A stretch of 64,000 bases of DNA from Psychrobacter sanguinis (GCF_020736705.1 NZ_CP085990.1:744001-808000), one strand, 5' to 3'; positions 47,801 to 57,897 are shown, counted from the first letter of the stretch. Notes: a model not told the origin generated them from the sequence alone. Numbers and translations: made by a program.

Positions 47801-47918
47801 GGGTACTACTAATTTGGTTAATACTAATTTGGGTACTACTATTAAGCGACTGATATTTGAAAGCCTGTCATTAATCGCCTGCTATTATCAATCGCCTACT
47901 ACAATCGTTTACTATAAG
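47801..47918. repeat. Two short degenerate tandem repeats between tpiA and secG
   Basis: About 15-base units sharing TACTAATTTG run three times at 47801-47846. A second set sharing ATCGCCTACTA runs three times at 47869-47918. Non-coding. Confidence 0.55.
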
Positions 47919-47976
47919 CTATAAACACTATATATAGGCAATTGAATAAATTTCTAGCACCGGCATTAAGATTACT

Positions 47977-48771
47977 TTATTTAGAAAAGGCTTTGGCAAT
48001 GTCAATAAAGCTGTCTGCTTTTAAGGCAGCACCGCCAACAAGTACGCCATTAATCTGTTCTGAGGCAGCAAAATCCTGAGCATTATCCGGCTTCACACTA
48101 CCGCCATAAATAATTGGTGTAGCAGCAAGCGTGCTGTTAAAAGACTGCAAACGCTCACGGATAAACTGATGAACTGTCGTCACTTCTTCAACACTTGGCA
48201 CTTTACCAGTACCAATTGCCCAAACAGGCTCATAAGCGATCATCAGTTTATGGGCAATATAGTCATCCGCCTCTACAGCATCTAACTGCTGCAGGAAATC
48301 AGCGACAACGGTCAATTGTTCACCCAATACTTGGGTCGTGCTTCCTGCTTCAAAATCAGCTTCAGACTCACCAATACACAAAATAACGCCGACACCTTGA
48401 GAAGCACAATTTAGCATCTTCTTTAATAAGATAGCGTTTTGTTCATTAAAGTACTGACGACGCTCAGAATGGCCAATAATGGCCCATTGAACGCCTAAAT
48501 CTTGTAACTGCTCTGCTGAAACATCACCCGTATAAGCGCCAGAAGTAGCAGACAACGCTGATACATCCTGACAGGCTAACTTAATACGGGTTGAACGCAG
48601 AGTAGCGTCCACTTTAGCCAAATGCAATAAGCTAGGCGCGACCATAATATGGCAGGCTTCTAAGGCACTACTTTGAGTGTTTACCCCATCTACCAAGTCA
48701 TCTACTAAGGCCTGCACTTCATTTAGCGAGGCAGGATTTAGTTTCCAATTACCGATAACCCAAGACTTCAT
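47977..48771 (-). CDS. tpiA: Triose-phosphate isomerase
   Basis: A 264-residue TIM barrel that interconverts dihydroxyacetone phosphate and glyceraldehyde 3-phosphate. Catalytic residues: K10 in GNWKLNP, H101 in IIGHSERR and E181 in AYEPVWAIGTGK. The phosphate loop YGGSVKP and GVLVGGAALK are present. Family length. GAGTGTGTT precedes the ATG (a weak site). It diverges from pilB. Confidence 0.97.
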   Translation of the reverse strand: MKSWVIGNWKLNPASLNEVQALVDDLVDGVNTQSSALEACHIMVAPSLLHLAKVDATLRSTRIKLACQDVSALSATSGAYTGDVSAEQLQDLGVQWAIIGHSERRQYFNEQNAILLKKMLNCASQGVGVILCIGESEADFEAGSTTQVLGEQLTVVADFLQQLDAVEADDYIAHKLMIAYEPVWAIGTGKVPSVEEVTTVHQFIRERLQSFNSTLAATPIIYGGSVKPDNAQDFAASEQINGVLVGGAALKADSFIDIAKAFSK

Positions 48772-49052
48772 AACACACTCTCAATAAAAAAAATTCAACG
48801 TACAACCAACTTATAGTGGTCACTGTAAAAATATGATAGCCCCATATTATATCATAGTCTCATAAGACAAAATTAGCCTTTATTATTTGGTAACCGCAAA
48901 ATATAAAAATAAAAATAAACTTAAGGTAAGCTAATGGAATTTAAACCTTGTTAAAGGCTTAAAAGTAAGGTTTACTAAAAACATTGCTCTCATTGTCTGA
49001 GACAACCTCCACATTTTACGTCAAGCAGCAATCACCCCCTATAGGATGCCCC

Positions 49053-50411
49053 ATGTCTGACGTTACACCCTCTATCCACGCCCATTCAATACGTGATAAT
49101 CCTCATCAAACTCCTTTGGCCACTCCTATAACGGTCAGCCTTAATGCAGTGGATAATGATCCGGTGGTTAAATTGGTCTATTCCTTGCTTATCGATGCTG
49201 TACGTCTTGGGGCATCGGATTTACACTTTGAGCCGTATGAACATGTTTATCGAGTTCGTTTTCGAATAGATGGGGTACTCAAGCAAATGGCTATATTGGA
49301 CCTTCAGCTAATTCCTCAGGTTTCAGCCCGCTTAAAAATTATGGCGCAAATGGATATCTCTGAACGTAGGCTCCCACAAGATGGCCGCATCACCCTTAAA
49401 ACTGCCGACAACAACACTCTAAGTTATAGAGCCAGCGCCCTACCTACTTTATTTGGGGAAAAAATTGTGCTGAGGGTAATTGATGCTGCAGAATCACTCG
49501 CAGGGATTGACGATTTAGGACTAGAGCCGGATCAGAAGCAAACCTTTTTGAAAGCGTTACATCAGCCTCAGGGCATAGTACTTATCACTGGACCTACTGG
49601 TTCAGGCAAAACCCTATCCCTATACACTGGTCTAGGCCTATTAAATACAGACAGTACCAATATCTCAACCGTTGAAGATCCTGTAGAGATTACGCTAACC
49701 GGCATTAATCAAGTCAGTGTTAACCCCAAAATAGGACTCAGCTTCGATACCGCTCTGAAGTCGTTCTTACGTCAAGATCCTGATGTGGTCATGGTCGGTG
49801 AAATTCGCGATTTGGAAACCGCAGACACTGCCATAAGAGCCGCTCAGACCGGACACCTTGTGTTGTCTACTTTACATACCAACTCTGCCGCAGAGACCTT
49901 AACCCGCCTGCATCACATGGGCATTGCTTCTTTTAATATAGCTACCGCTATCAGTTTGGTTGTTGCTCAGCGGTTGGCAAGACGGCTGTGTGAACATTGT
50001 AAAAAACGAGCAGACTTTCCAAAATTAAGCCTGCTTCAAATGGGATTTTTAGAAACTGATTTTAAGCCCTCTCCTATCAGTCAATCCGATCCGAATCAGT
50101 CTGGTTTAGGCCAATCGATGCCAAAGCAGCCCCTCGTAGAACAATTAGATTCAAGCTCAACAGCCTCTACTATTTATGAAGCAGTGGGCTGTGAACATTG
50201 TATAGAAGGCTACAAAGGTCGCGTAGGTATCTTTGAAGTTATGTCTATAACTGATGAGTTGGCGGAATTGATTATGCAAGGCGGTAATGCCCTACAAATT
50301 AAGGCGCTGGCGGAACAGCAAGGATTTTATAGTCTGAGACGTGCTGCCATTTCAAAAGTCTTGCAAGGTACTATTAGTATCCGAGAAATGAATAGAATCA
50401 CCGTGACTTAA
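49053..50411 (+). CDS. pilB: Type IV pilus assembly ATPase PilB, N-terminally short
   Basis: A 452-residue hexameric motor ATPase for pilus extension. Walker A GPTGSGKT at about 180-187, Asp box and Walker B (DPDVVMVGEIRDLETAD), His box (STLHTNSAAETLTRL). Two CxxC pairs (LCEHCKK and GCEHCIEG) form the zinc site, spaced unusually far apart by a Ser/Gln/Pro-rich insert. The ATG at 49053 is chosen for its AGGA six bases upstream; an open TTG at 48984 lacks one. Typical PilB is about 560-570 residues. Here the N-terminal MshEN/N1 domain is missing, and nothing in the 280 bases upstream encodes it. First of a pilB-pilC-pilD set. Confidence 0.88.
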   Translation: MSDVTPSIHAHSIRDNPHQTPLATPITVSLNAVDNDPVVKLVYSLLIDAVRLGASDLHFEPYEHVYRVRFRIDGVLKQMAILDLQLIPQVSARLKIMAQMDISERRLPQDGRITLKTADNNTLSYRASALPTLFGEKIVLRVIDAAESLAGIDDLGLEPDQKQTFLKALHQPQGIVLITGPTGSGKTLSLYTGLGLLNTDSTNISTVEDPVEITLTGINQVSVNPKIGLSFDTALKSFLRQDPDVVMVGEIRDLETADTAIRAAQTGHLVLSTLHTNSAAETLTRLHHMGIASFNIATAISLVVAQRLARRLCEHCKKRADFPKLSLLQMGFLETDFKPSPISQSDPNQSGLGQSMPKQPLVEQLDSSSTASTIYEAVGCEHCIEGYKGRVGIFEVMSITDELAELIMQGGNALQIKALAEQQGFYSLRRAAISKVLQGTISIREMNRITVT

Positions 50412-50536
50412 GCTATATAGCCAATTAAATAACCAACTAAATGTACAGTTAAATGACGTACTAAAAGATAAGTTAAATAAAAAACAGGCATTAAAAACAC
50501 ATTAACCCTAACTATCAACATAATCCTTAAGGAAAA

Positions 50537-51763
50537 ATGGTGGCTCAGGCAAGGAAAGATACCCTACGCACTTTTGAATACCAAGGCAATAACAGTCAAG
50601 GGCAAAAGGTAAAAGGCGAGTTGAGCAGTAGCAGTCTACCTTTGGCCAAGGCCCAACTGCGTAAAAAAGGTATTGTATTCAACAGCATCCGCCGTAAACC
50701 CAAACCAGTTGTTATCGTTAAGAAAAAAATCAGAGCCTTAGATATTGCGGTGTTTGCCCGTCAATTGGCCACCATGACCAAAGCAGGCGTGCCCTTATTA
50801 CAATCGTTGGACATTGTGATTGAGACATTGACCAAACCTAGCATGATTGAAGTGGTAGAACAGCTAAAATACAGCATCGAATCAGGTACTCCTTTTGCGG
50901 CAGCGTTAAGCAAGCATCCTAAACAATTTGACAACTTATTTTGTGCGTTGGTCTCAGCGGGCGAGTACTCAGGCTCGCTTGATATTATGCTAGAGCGCAT
51001 TGCTACCTATAAAGAAAAAAGTGAGCACCTTAAAAGCAAGATAAAAAAGGCCATAAAATACCCTATTGCGGTTATTAGCGTGGCGATTATCGTTAGCTTA
51101 ATTTTACTGCTCAAAGTAGTGCCCGTATTTAGCGAATTATTTGACTCTTTTGACTCACAGCTGCCAGCATTTACTCAACTTGTGGTCTCTATCTCTGAGG
51201 GGCTACAGCGCTGGTGGCTAGGTTTATTAGGGGTTACCAGCATGGCTATCGCAGGGTTTTTCCGTGCCAAAAAAAGCAATACAAAATTTGCAGCGTTTAT
51301 TGACCAAGTACAGTTAAAACTGCCCATAGTTGGCCGCATTACCTACCAAGCCATTATCGCCCGCTTTGCACGCACATTAGCTACCACTTATGCCGCGGGT
51401 GTGCCTTTGTTACAAGCTTTAGAGGCTACAGCAGCGGCTACCGACAATCAGCTATTTTATAAAGCCACCCAAAAAATAAAACAAGACGTTGCCACCGGTC
51501 AGTCCTTAAACTTTGCCATGCGTAGCAGTCAATTGTTTCCTACCCTGGCCATTCAAATGGTGAGCATTGGAGAGGAATCTGGTAGCTTAGACGACATGCT
51601 TGATAAGGTGGCGGTATATTATGAAAATGAAGTCGACAATGCAGTCGACGGTCTGACCAGCCTGATGGAACCAATAATTATGGTAGTGCTAGGGCTACTG
51701 GTCGGTGGTCTTGTCATCGCCATGTATTTACCTATTTTTCAGTTGGGTTCAGTAATGGGGTAA
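50537..51763 (+). CDS. pilC: Type IV pilus inner-membrane platform protein PilC
   Basis: 408 residues, GspF/PilC family, the inner-membrane base on which PilB acts. Two GspF domains (about 70-195 and 275-398) each carry the LATTYAAGVPLLQAL / LATMTKAGVPLLQSL and SIGEESGSLDDML / SAGEYSGSLDIML motifs. Three membrane helices (about 172-195, 220-240, 375-400). AAGGA four to five bases before the ATG. Between pilB and pilD in the same direction. Confidence 0.95.
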   Translation: MVAQARKDTLRTFEYQGNNSQGQKVKGELSSSSLPLAKAQLRKKGIVFNSIRRKPKPVVIVKKKIRALDIAVFARQLATMTKAGVPLLQSLDIVIETLTKPSMIEVVEQLKYSIESGTPFAAALSKHPKQFDNLFCALVSAGEYSGSLDIMLERIATYKEKSEHLKSKIKKAIKYPIAVISVAIIVSLILLLKVVPVFSELFDSFDSQLPAFTQLVVSISEGLQRWWLGLLGVTSMAIAGFFRAKKSNTKFAAFIDQVQLKLPIVGRITYQAIIARFARTLATTYAAGVPLLQALEATAAATDNQLFYKATQKIKQDVATGQSLNFAMRSSQLFPTLAIQMVSIGEESGSLDDMLDKVAVYYENEVDNAVDGLTSLMEPIIMVVLGLLVGGLVIAMYLPIFQLGSVMG

Positions 51764-51842
51764 AACCATTTTAGGGTATTAAGGACAGGTTGCGATATCT
51801 TTTTAAGTTTAATCAACTGTGTCACTTTAAACAGGCTTCTTT

Positions 51843-52748
51843 ATGTATTATTGGCAGTTTATTCATTCGCTTCAACAAAACCTGTATTTGGCGTTGGTGA
51901 CTTTTGGGCTCATTGGACTGTGTGTGGGCAGCTTTTTAAATGTATTAATTTATCGTACCCCACTTACGTTAATGCAGCAGTGGCGGCTTGGCTCGGTACA
52001 ATTATTGGAATCTCAACCAGATATTCCTGCAGAGGTGATACAGCCGATTGCAAAAATTGTGCAACAAGATCTACTGTTATCGCTCTCTACCCCTGCCTCA
52101 CATTGCCCTGACTGTGGCCAACGTCTGCGTTGGTATCACAATATTCCTTTATTAAGCTGGATAATACTCGCGGGTAAGTGCGCCCACTGTGAGCAAAAAA
52201 TTCACTGGCGCTATCCTTTAGTTGAGCTCAGCACCGCCTTATTATCGATGTTGGTTGTCTATCGGTTCGGTGTCACGTTACAAGCAGTTTTTGCTTTGAT
52301 TTTTGTCTGGACGCTAGTTGGATTGGCCGGTATCGATTGGATCAGCCAATACTTACCTGACAAATTAACATTTCCTTTGGCAGCTTTAGGCTTGGCGATA
52401 AACAGTGAGGCTATTTTTGTGACCCCAACCCAATCCATTTGGGGCTTGTTACTGGGTTATTTAAGCTTGTGGACGGTGGTAAAGGTTTTTTATATATTCA
52501 CTAAAAAACAAGGAATGGGACAGGGCGACTTCAAGCTATTAGCGGTCATTGGGGCCTGGCTGGGTCCTATGATGTTGCCTTTTGTGATATTGCTCTCGTC
52601 ATTACTCGGTTCGATCATTGGGATAGTACTGATGCATCACCGTGCCGAAAGCCGTCCTTTTGCTTTTGGTCCTTATCTGGCTATTGCCGCAATCGTAGCT
52701 CTACTTTACGGTGAGTCATTGATACAATGGTATCTTGACTGGCCTTAG
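51843..52748 (+). CDS. pilD: Prepilin peptidase PilD
   Basis: A 301-residue inner-membrane aspartic protease and N-methyltransferase that cleaves and methylates type IV prepilins. Zinc-binding cysteines C88, C91, C113 and C116 (CPDC and CAHC). Catalytic aspartates D165 (GIDWISQYLPD) and D229 (GMGQGDFK). About seven hydrophobic helices. Third gene of the pilB-pilC-pilD set, 79 bases after pilC. Confidence 0.95.
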   Translation: MYYWQFIHSLQQNLYLALVTFGLIGLCVGSFLNVLIYRTPLTLMQQWRLGSVQLLESQPDIPAEVIQPIAKIVQQDLLLSLSTPASHCPDCGQRLRWYHNIPLLSWIILAGKCAHCEQKIHWRYPLVELSTALLSMLVVYRFGVTLQAVFALIFVWTLVGLAGIDWISQYLPDKLTFPLAALGLAINSEAIFVTPTQSIWGLLLGYLSLWTVVKVFYIFTKKQGMGQGDFKLLAVIGAWLGPMMLPFVILLSSLLGSIIGIVLMHHRAESRPFAFGPYLAIAAIVALLYGESLIQWYLDWP

Positions 52749-53147
52749 CTATTACTATCAATAATTAAGCGATAAGCCGTATTTGAAAAATGCTGGGTAA
52801 CACCCCGTTGAAATTAAGCACACGAATTAATACAAATAAATTGCCATAACATGCTATTTTTATCGGTTAATTAATATAGCCTGAAGGCCACCTTAATTTT
52901 CAGACTTAGAAGAAATTTAAGCTTCAGAAAAATTAAATGTCATTGTTTCAGTATCTGGGCCTTCCCTTTATTTGTTTTTCTAAGGCTATACTATATTTTT
53001 AATATGACACTATGTTTTCAAGACTACGCTATGTTCTTTAAGTAGCGTTGGGTAATAGGCTACGGAATTTTTCAGCGGCCCTGTATAAGCCAACTATGTT
53101 CACTTCCCTCTATAATTTTATAGCGCGCCTGTTTTAAAGGTATTGAT
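52749..53147. repeat. pilD-coaE spacer with a 19-bp tandem repeat
   Basis: 399 bases. A degenerate 19-bp unit (CTATGTTTTCA-type core) runs three times at 52983-53040. TATAAT at 53111-53116 may be the -10 of coaE. No gene seen. Confidence 0.55.
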
Positions 53148-53864
53148 ATGATATATGACACTCACCTCCACTCCGAAACTAACTCCGATATCCCAAAAGA
53201 TGATCGCGATATTGATCCGCCTCAAAAGTTTCAAACCTTTTATGTGGACAAGCCTGTTATCGGTTTAACAGGGGGAATAGGCAGTGGAAAAACAGCAGTA
53301 TCTGACTGGTTCGCTGCCAAAGGTATTGATGTGGTAGATGCTGATGTGGTGGCGCATCAAATCATGCAAAAAGGCAGTCCTACCCTGCAAAGGTTAGTGG
53401 AAGCTTTAGGTGACTGGGTTGTGGATGGCTCAGGGGAGATGGACAGACGCGCAGTACGTGAGCACGTCTTTGCCAATAACAAAGCGTTGTTAACGTTAGA
53501 GTCGATTACCCACCCCGCCATCCGTCAAGAAATTAAAAACCAGCTCAGCCAAGTCACCTCCGACTACGTTATTTTATCCGCACCTTTATTGTTAGAAAGT
53601 TATGAAGCAGGATTGGTCTCCTTATGCGACAGAGTACTGGTGGTAGATGCTTCAGAGGAAACGCAGTTACAGCGTGCCAGTAGCCGTGATACCCAAACGG
53701 TCGATAAAATTAAAGCCATCATGGCCAATCAGTTGTCACGACAAGCCAGAGTTGAACAAGCCGATGATGTGGTCTGTAACAACGGAGATTTAGAAGCCTT
53801 ATATGCTCAACTGCAGCCGCTACATGAAAATTATTTAGCATTTAAAAAACTGCCACAGTATTAA
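53148..53864 (+). CDS. coaE: Dephospho-CoA kinase
   Basis: A 238-residue kinase for the last step of coenzyme A synthesis (phosphorylation of the 3'-OH of dephospho-CoA). P-loop GGIGSGKT at 42-49, followed by the family's VVDADVVAHQIM and ITHPAIRQEI segments. The first 35 residues are a polar, Asp-rich extension absent from typical CoaE (about 200-206 residues). The start is supported by AAAGG seven bases before ATG 53148; an internal start near the P-loop would lack such a site. Downstream of pilD, as in many gammaproteobacteria where pilBCD and coaE are neighbours. Confidence 0.95.
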   Translation: MIYDTHLHSETNSDIPKDDRDIDPPQKFQTFYVDKPVIGLTGGIGSGKTAVSDWFAAKGIDVVDADVVAHQIMQKGSPTLQRLVEALGDWVVDGSGEMDRRAVREHVFANNKALLTLESITHPAIRQEIKNQLSQVTSDYVILSAPLLLESYEAGLVSLCDRVLVVDASEETQLQRASSRDTQTVDKIKAIMANQLSRQARVEQADDVVCNNGDLEALYAQLQPLHENYLAFKKLPQY

Positions 53865-53905
53865 GATATAGATGCGCTATTAACCTATAATACGAGTAGA
53901 ACAAC

Positions 53906-53931
53906 AAAAAGAGCGCATCAGCGCTCTTTTT
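53906..53931. terminator. Bidirectional terminator, coaE / rlmB
   Basis: AAAAAGAGCGC and GCGCTCTTTTT form perfect arms around ATCA, between convergent genes. Confidence 0.92.
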
Positions 53932-53961
53932 ATTGGTTTGCTAAAAGCTACCACAAGCCTT

Positions 53962-54750
53962 CTAAGGCTGATGGCGTTGACGGCTTACTTCATATAGCAC
54001 CATGCCCGTGGCCACACTGACATTGAGACTCTGTAACGAGCCATGCTTATTACCGGTCATTGGAATATAAACCAATTCATCGCAGCGCTCCGTGGTTAAG
54101 CGGCGCATTCCCTCGCCCTCTGATCCCATAATAATCGCTACCTTGCCTTTTAAGTCCACATCTGGCAATGCTTTGGCTGTTTCATCAAGGGCTGTACCAT
54201 AAACGAACACACCTGACTGCTTTAAGTTTTCAATACAGCGGGCCAAATTGGTCACCGCAATCACTGGCATAATTTCCATTGCCCCAACAGAAACTTTAGC
54301 CACGGTTGGCGTTAAGCTGGCGGAATGATGTTTGGGACAAATGACTGCATCAACGCCCATGGCAGCAGCGGTACGTAGACACGCCCCTAAATTATGAGCA
54401 TCGGTAATTTGATCGAGCACCAAAAACAAAGCATCTTCTGCCTTGGCCAACGTCGCTATTTCGCCTTCATCCGCCATCGCTAGAGGACGTGCATTTAACA
54501 CAACACCTTGGTGCTGCGGACTACCACAGAGTGCGGTTAATTTATCACGGCTGGCTTGTTGGATACTCACGCCCATTTGCTCAGCAAGCTGCAAAATCTC
54601 TTCAAAAGTAGAGTCAGCTTCCTCAGCAGTGTTGTTACCCTCTTTACCACTTCGCCCTTGCTGGACAAACAGCGCCATGGCGTCGGTAGGACGATGAGTC
54701 AACAAAGCGTGGATAGCGTGAATGCCATAAAAATGAACTGGCTTAGCCAT
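53962..54750 (-). CDS. rlmB: 23S rRNA (guanosine-2'-O)-methyltransferase RlmB
   Basis: A 262-residue SpoU/TrmH-type knotted methyltransferase, which methylates the 2'-OH of G2251 in 23S rRNA. The N-terminal substrate-binding domain starts YGIHAIHALL. Catalytic-domain motifs: VLDQITDAHNLGACLRTAAAMG (motif 1), IIMGSEGEGMRRL (motif 2) and GSLQSLNVSVATGMVLYE (motif 3), the pattern of RlmB. Two-way terminator shared with coaE. Confidence 0.95.
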   Translation of the reverse strand: MAKPVHFYGIHAIHALLTHRPTDAMALFVQQGRSGKEGNNTAEEADSTFEEILQLAEQMGVSIQQASRDKLTALCGSPQHQGVVLNARPLAMADEGEIATLAKAEDALFLVLDQITDAHNLGACLRTAAAMGVDAVICPKHHSASLTPTVAKVSVGAMEIMPVIAVTNLARCIENLKQSGVFVYGTALDETAKALPDVDLKGKVAIIMGSEGEGMRRLTTERCDELVYIPMTGNKHGSLQSLNVSVATGMVLYEVSRQRHQP

Positions 54751-54888
54751 AAAATAACCTTTTTAACTGTATTTAATGTGACGTTTAATATTGAATTTAA
54801 CGTTCGATTAGAGTGTTAATAATTTTGATGTTTGACGTAAGCAGTTCCATATCATTTGATACAAGCGGCTGAATACATCTAAGACACA

Positions 54889-54920
54889 AGAGCACCCAAA
54901 GTATACACTGAGGGTGCTCT
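54889..54920. other. Hairpin with 9-bp stem between ppnP and rlmB
   Basis: AGAGCACCC and GGGTGCTCT are perfect arms around a 14-base loop. No T-run follows on either strand, so it is not a clear terminator. Confidence 0.55.
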
Positions 54921-55016
54921 GAATATCATAATAATATTTAACAGCATGACAGGAGGCAATAAAGAAGGCGTAGCAATAAAACCCTACTTTAACCTTAACC
55001 TCTCACGTCATTTACA

Positions 55017-55352
55017 TTAGCCTTCAAGGTGACAGATATACTGTACAATTTGTTCAGTACGTAAGGTAAAGCTGCTGTCGCCTGCTACCACAAAGGCTTG
55101 GCCGGCACGATAATAGGTAAAGGCGTCTTCACCGGTGATTTTGACCTCGCATTCGCCGCCAGTAATCTCCATTCTTTCAGAGGTATGCGTCGCAAACTCA
55201 TATTCACGTACGTTTTCATCACAAGGTAGAATGACACCGAGCATTTTTTTGCTTCCGTCTTCAAATAACACCGTGTGGCTACTACATCTACCATCATAAG
55301 AGATGGTGGCATTTTTTACGACAGAAACCTGGTCATAAGTCGTCGTCGGCAT
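55017..55352 (-). CDS. ppnP: Pyrimidine/purine nucleoside phosphorylase PpnP
   Basis: 111 residues of the PpnP (formerly YaiE/DUF1255) cupin family, which phosphorolyses several nucleosides. SVVKNATISYDGRCSSHTVLFEDGSKKMLGVILP is given here by its key parts: YDGRC near residue 19, DGSKK at about 32 and GVILP at about 39. HTSERMEITGGECEV and AGQAFVVAGDSSFTL are also typical. The length is slightly above the E. coli protein (94). Monocistronic on the minus strand. Confidence 0.92.
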   Translation of the reverse strand: MPTTTYDQVSVVKNATISYDGRCSSHTVLFEDGSKKMLGVILPCDENVREYEFATHTSERMEITGGECEVKITGEDAFTYYRAGQAFVVAGDSSFTLRTEQIVQYICHLEG

Positions 55353-55926
55353 GATGACTTCCTCAATCTTAGTCTACATAATAATAGTCATGGGCTAGCG
55401 ATCAGATGGTACTAATTTTACAGCCCTGCTTTTTGATGCTACTTTTTTGTTATTCAATGCTACCACAATATTGCTGAGAAAATTATGACAGGACAGGTGT
55501 TTTTTAAATATTCGCTATTCCAAATCGTCATTAGCCTTTGTTATAGACCTTTTGCATTATAGCAGTCACTTACTTTTTAATTCACATACTTTTTGAATAC
55601 AGTCAGACTTTATTTTACTCGCAAAAAATAAAACACTTTATAATCAATGACAGTCACATTCGATTGATGCAAAATATCTTGTATTAATATTAAAATGGCT
55701 CTATATATCGCCTTACTACTAATGGAGCAAAGGCATCTTATAGCTTCATTAAACCTCTAAATTACCCTGTTTATACGGTTACTCTTATTTGGGTAAAGAG
55801 GTGAAATTAATCGCTCTAACCGTGTGGCTTTGTTTGCTTTTAGGTGGTCATAACGATACGATACGGTTACTATTTTTGTCCGTTTTTTAGTGTTTTTTAT
55901 AACAAACACCCTTATTGAGATTGCTG
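55353..55926. other. Divergent spacer, ppnP / recN
   Basis: 574 AT-rich bases. TTGTCC (55876-55881) and TATAAC (55898-55903) with a 16-base spacer may be the recN promoter. No LexA-type box recognised. A minus-strand open frame at 55757-55945 has no family features and is not called. Confidence 0.45.
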
Positions 55927-57690
55927 ATGCTAACTTCTCTGACACTGCAAAACTTTGCCTTAATTAACCATCATGAGCTGTCATTATATGACGGTTTTAA
56001 TGTGATTACCGGGGAAACCGGTGCAGGTAAATCGTTACTGCTTGATGCGTTATCATTATGTATTGGTGGACGTGCTGATACCAGCATGGTTCGTCATGGT
56101 AAGGACAACGCTGACATCTATGCTCAATTTGAATTTGCGATAAAAAATTATTCAGCAGGTGACGCTGCTAAAGAGCAGACAGACAATACAGCGGCTGCCG
56201 TCAGTCAATGGTTCGCTGATCATGAGCGCGAATTTGAGGGTGACGTATTAATCCGTCGCCAATTAAGCAGTAATGGCCGTTCAAAAGCATGGCTTAACGG
56301 GGTTCCGGTTAGCCTGACTGAGCTAAAAGAGCTGGGGGCAATGCTGGTTAATATTCACAGTCAACATGCGCAGCAGGCCCTGTTAAAGCCGGCATTTGTG
56401 GTGGAATGGTTGGACAGTATTGCCGGGTTACAATCTTTGGCAAGTGATACTGAACAGGCTTATAAGGCCTATCAAAAGCTAAAGCGTCAAGCCGCAGAGA
56501 TTGCCGCCAAAGAAGCTCATCGTAATGACCGTATTGAATTGCTAAATAGCCAATTGGCAGATATCTCGCCTTTGTTGGCGGTAGATTATGAGCAAATTGA
56601 AGCGGAGCATGATGAGCTATCTAACTTAGAGGCACTTATGCTAGAGGCCAGCCATGCGGTGCAGTTATTAGACAATGACTCAGATGACCCTGATGCTATG
56701 GACTTATTGGGCAAAGCGATTCGTTTGTGTGAAAACCAATCAGAAGTTAGCCCTACTTTCAGTCAAGCCAGTGAGTCTTTATATTTGGCACAGCAGCATG
56801 TGAGCGAGGCCTCAGCCTTATTGGCCGACTATGCCGAACAGCAACTGCCTGACCCTGAGCGCCTTGAAGAATTAAATGCTTTAATCAGTTTGGGTCATCG
56901 TTTGTCGCGTAAGCACGGCTTACCTACTATTAACTTAGTAGAAGAGGCTCAAGTCTGGCAAGAGGAGCTAGATAACTTAGTCAATCAGCCTACCTCTGAA
57001 GTGTTAGAAGCACAAATCCAAAGTGCTTGGGAAGCATTTACCGCCTTAGCCATTGAGTTAGGTGAGGCACGTCAACAGGTGGCCCCTAGTATTAGTGAAA
57101 AATTGGTGGCACAGCTACAGCCTTTGGCTCTGCCCAATGCACGCTGTGAGTTTGTTTTCACTGAGAGAGCGGAAGATAACTACAATGCTCAAGGTCAACA
57201 TGACATTGAGCTGATGTTCAGTGCCAACGTTGGTATGCCCATGCAGCCTTTATATAAGATTGCCTCGGGCGGTGAATTGTCACGTATGGCACTGGTAATG
57301 CAGGTATTATTGGCAACACACAGTGGCCACAATAACGGGACAACAGGTAACTCGCCCGCAGACGCGTCTGAGCCTATGCTAGTGTTTGATGAAGTGGATG
57401 TTGGTATCAGTGGCGGCACTGCGCAAGTGGTTGGTGAATTATTGCGTCAACTTGGGGCTCATCGTCAGCTTCTGGCCATTACTCACCAAGCTCAAGTCGC
57501 CGCACAAGCGCATCAGCATATTTTAGTACAAAAACACCATGACAATGAAGAAGGTCAAACTAGCAGTGAAATCGATATTATCGAAGGTGATGCTCAGGTT
57601 AATGAATTGGCCCGTATGTCAGGCGGGGTAAATATTACTGATATTACTCGAGAGCACGCCCGTAGTTTACTTGCCGATGTCAGTAAGTAG
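55927..57690 (+). CDS. recN: DNA repair protein RecN
   Basis: A 587-residue SMC-like ATPase for double-strand-break repair. Walker A GETGAGKS at 29-36, long coiled-coil middle, signature SGGELSRMALVMQ and Walker B VFDEVDVGISGG near 485, and AITHQAQVAAQAHQH after it. The frame opens with TTG at 55915, but MLTSLTLQNFALINHHELS starting at the ATG (55927) matches the family N-terminus. Divergent from ppnP. In relatives recN is DNA-damage inducible; no damage box seen here. Confidence 0.96.
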   Translation: MLTSLTLQNFALINHHELSLYDGFNVITGETGAGKSLLLDALSLCIGGRADTSMVRHGKDNADIYAQFEFAIKNYSAGDAAKEQTDNTAAAVSQWFADHEREFEGDVLIRRQLSSNGRSKAWLNGVPVSLTELKELGAMLVNIHSQHAQQALLKPAFVVEWLDSIAGLQSLASDTEQAYKAYQKLKRQAAEIAAKEAHRNDRIELLNSQLADISPLLAVDYEQIEAEHDELSNLEALMLEASHAVQLLDNDSDDPDAMDLLGKAIRLCENQSEVSPTFSQASESLYLAQQHVSEASALLADYAEQQLPDPERLEELNALISLGHRLSRKHGLPTINLVEEAQVWQEELDNLVNQPTSEVLEAQIQSAWEAFTALAIELGEARQQVAPSISEKLVAQLQPLALPNARCEFVFTERAEDNYNAQGQHDIELMFSANVGMPMQPLYKIASGGELSRMALVMQVLLATHSGHNNGTTGNSPADASEPMLVFDEVDVGISGGTAQVVGELLRQLGAHRQLLAITHQAQVAAQAHQHILVQKHHDNEEGQTSSEIDIIEGDAQVNELARMSGGVNITDITREHARSLLADVSK

Positions 57691-57897
57691 TCTGGACTGT
57701 GATTAGGTCGCTATTGAGGCCCTATCAACCTCCATTATTGTGTATAGTCTTATAGCGAGTGTACTTAGGCAATATACAAGTTAAACCGTAACAGGCTAAA
57801 TAGCGATCCGCTGAGTCTAAATTGGCAGCCCGTTGCTTTAATTAAACATTGCCCCCATGTTATTAATTCCCTATTTAATATTGAGTTTGCCCAGTCT

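Noticed and set aside
55757..55945. 62-codon minus-strand open frame before recN
   Set aside because: Overlaps the recN start and promoter region; basic, featureless translation.
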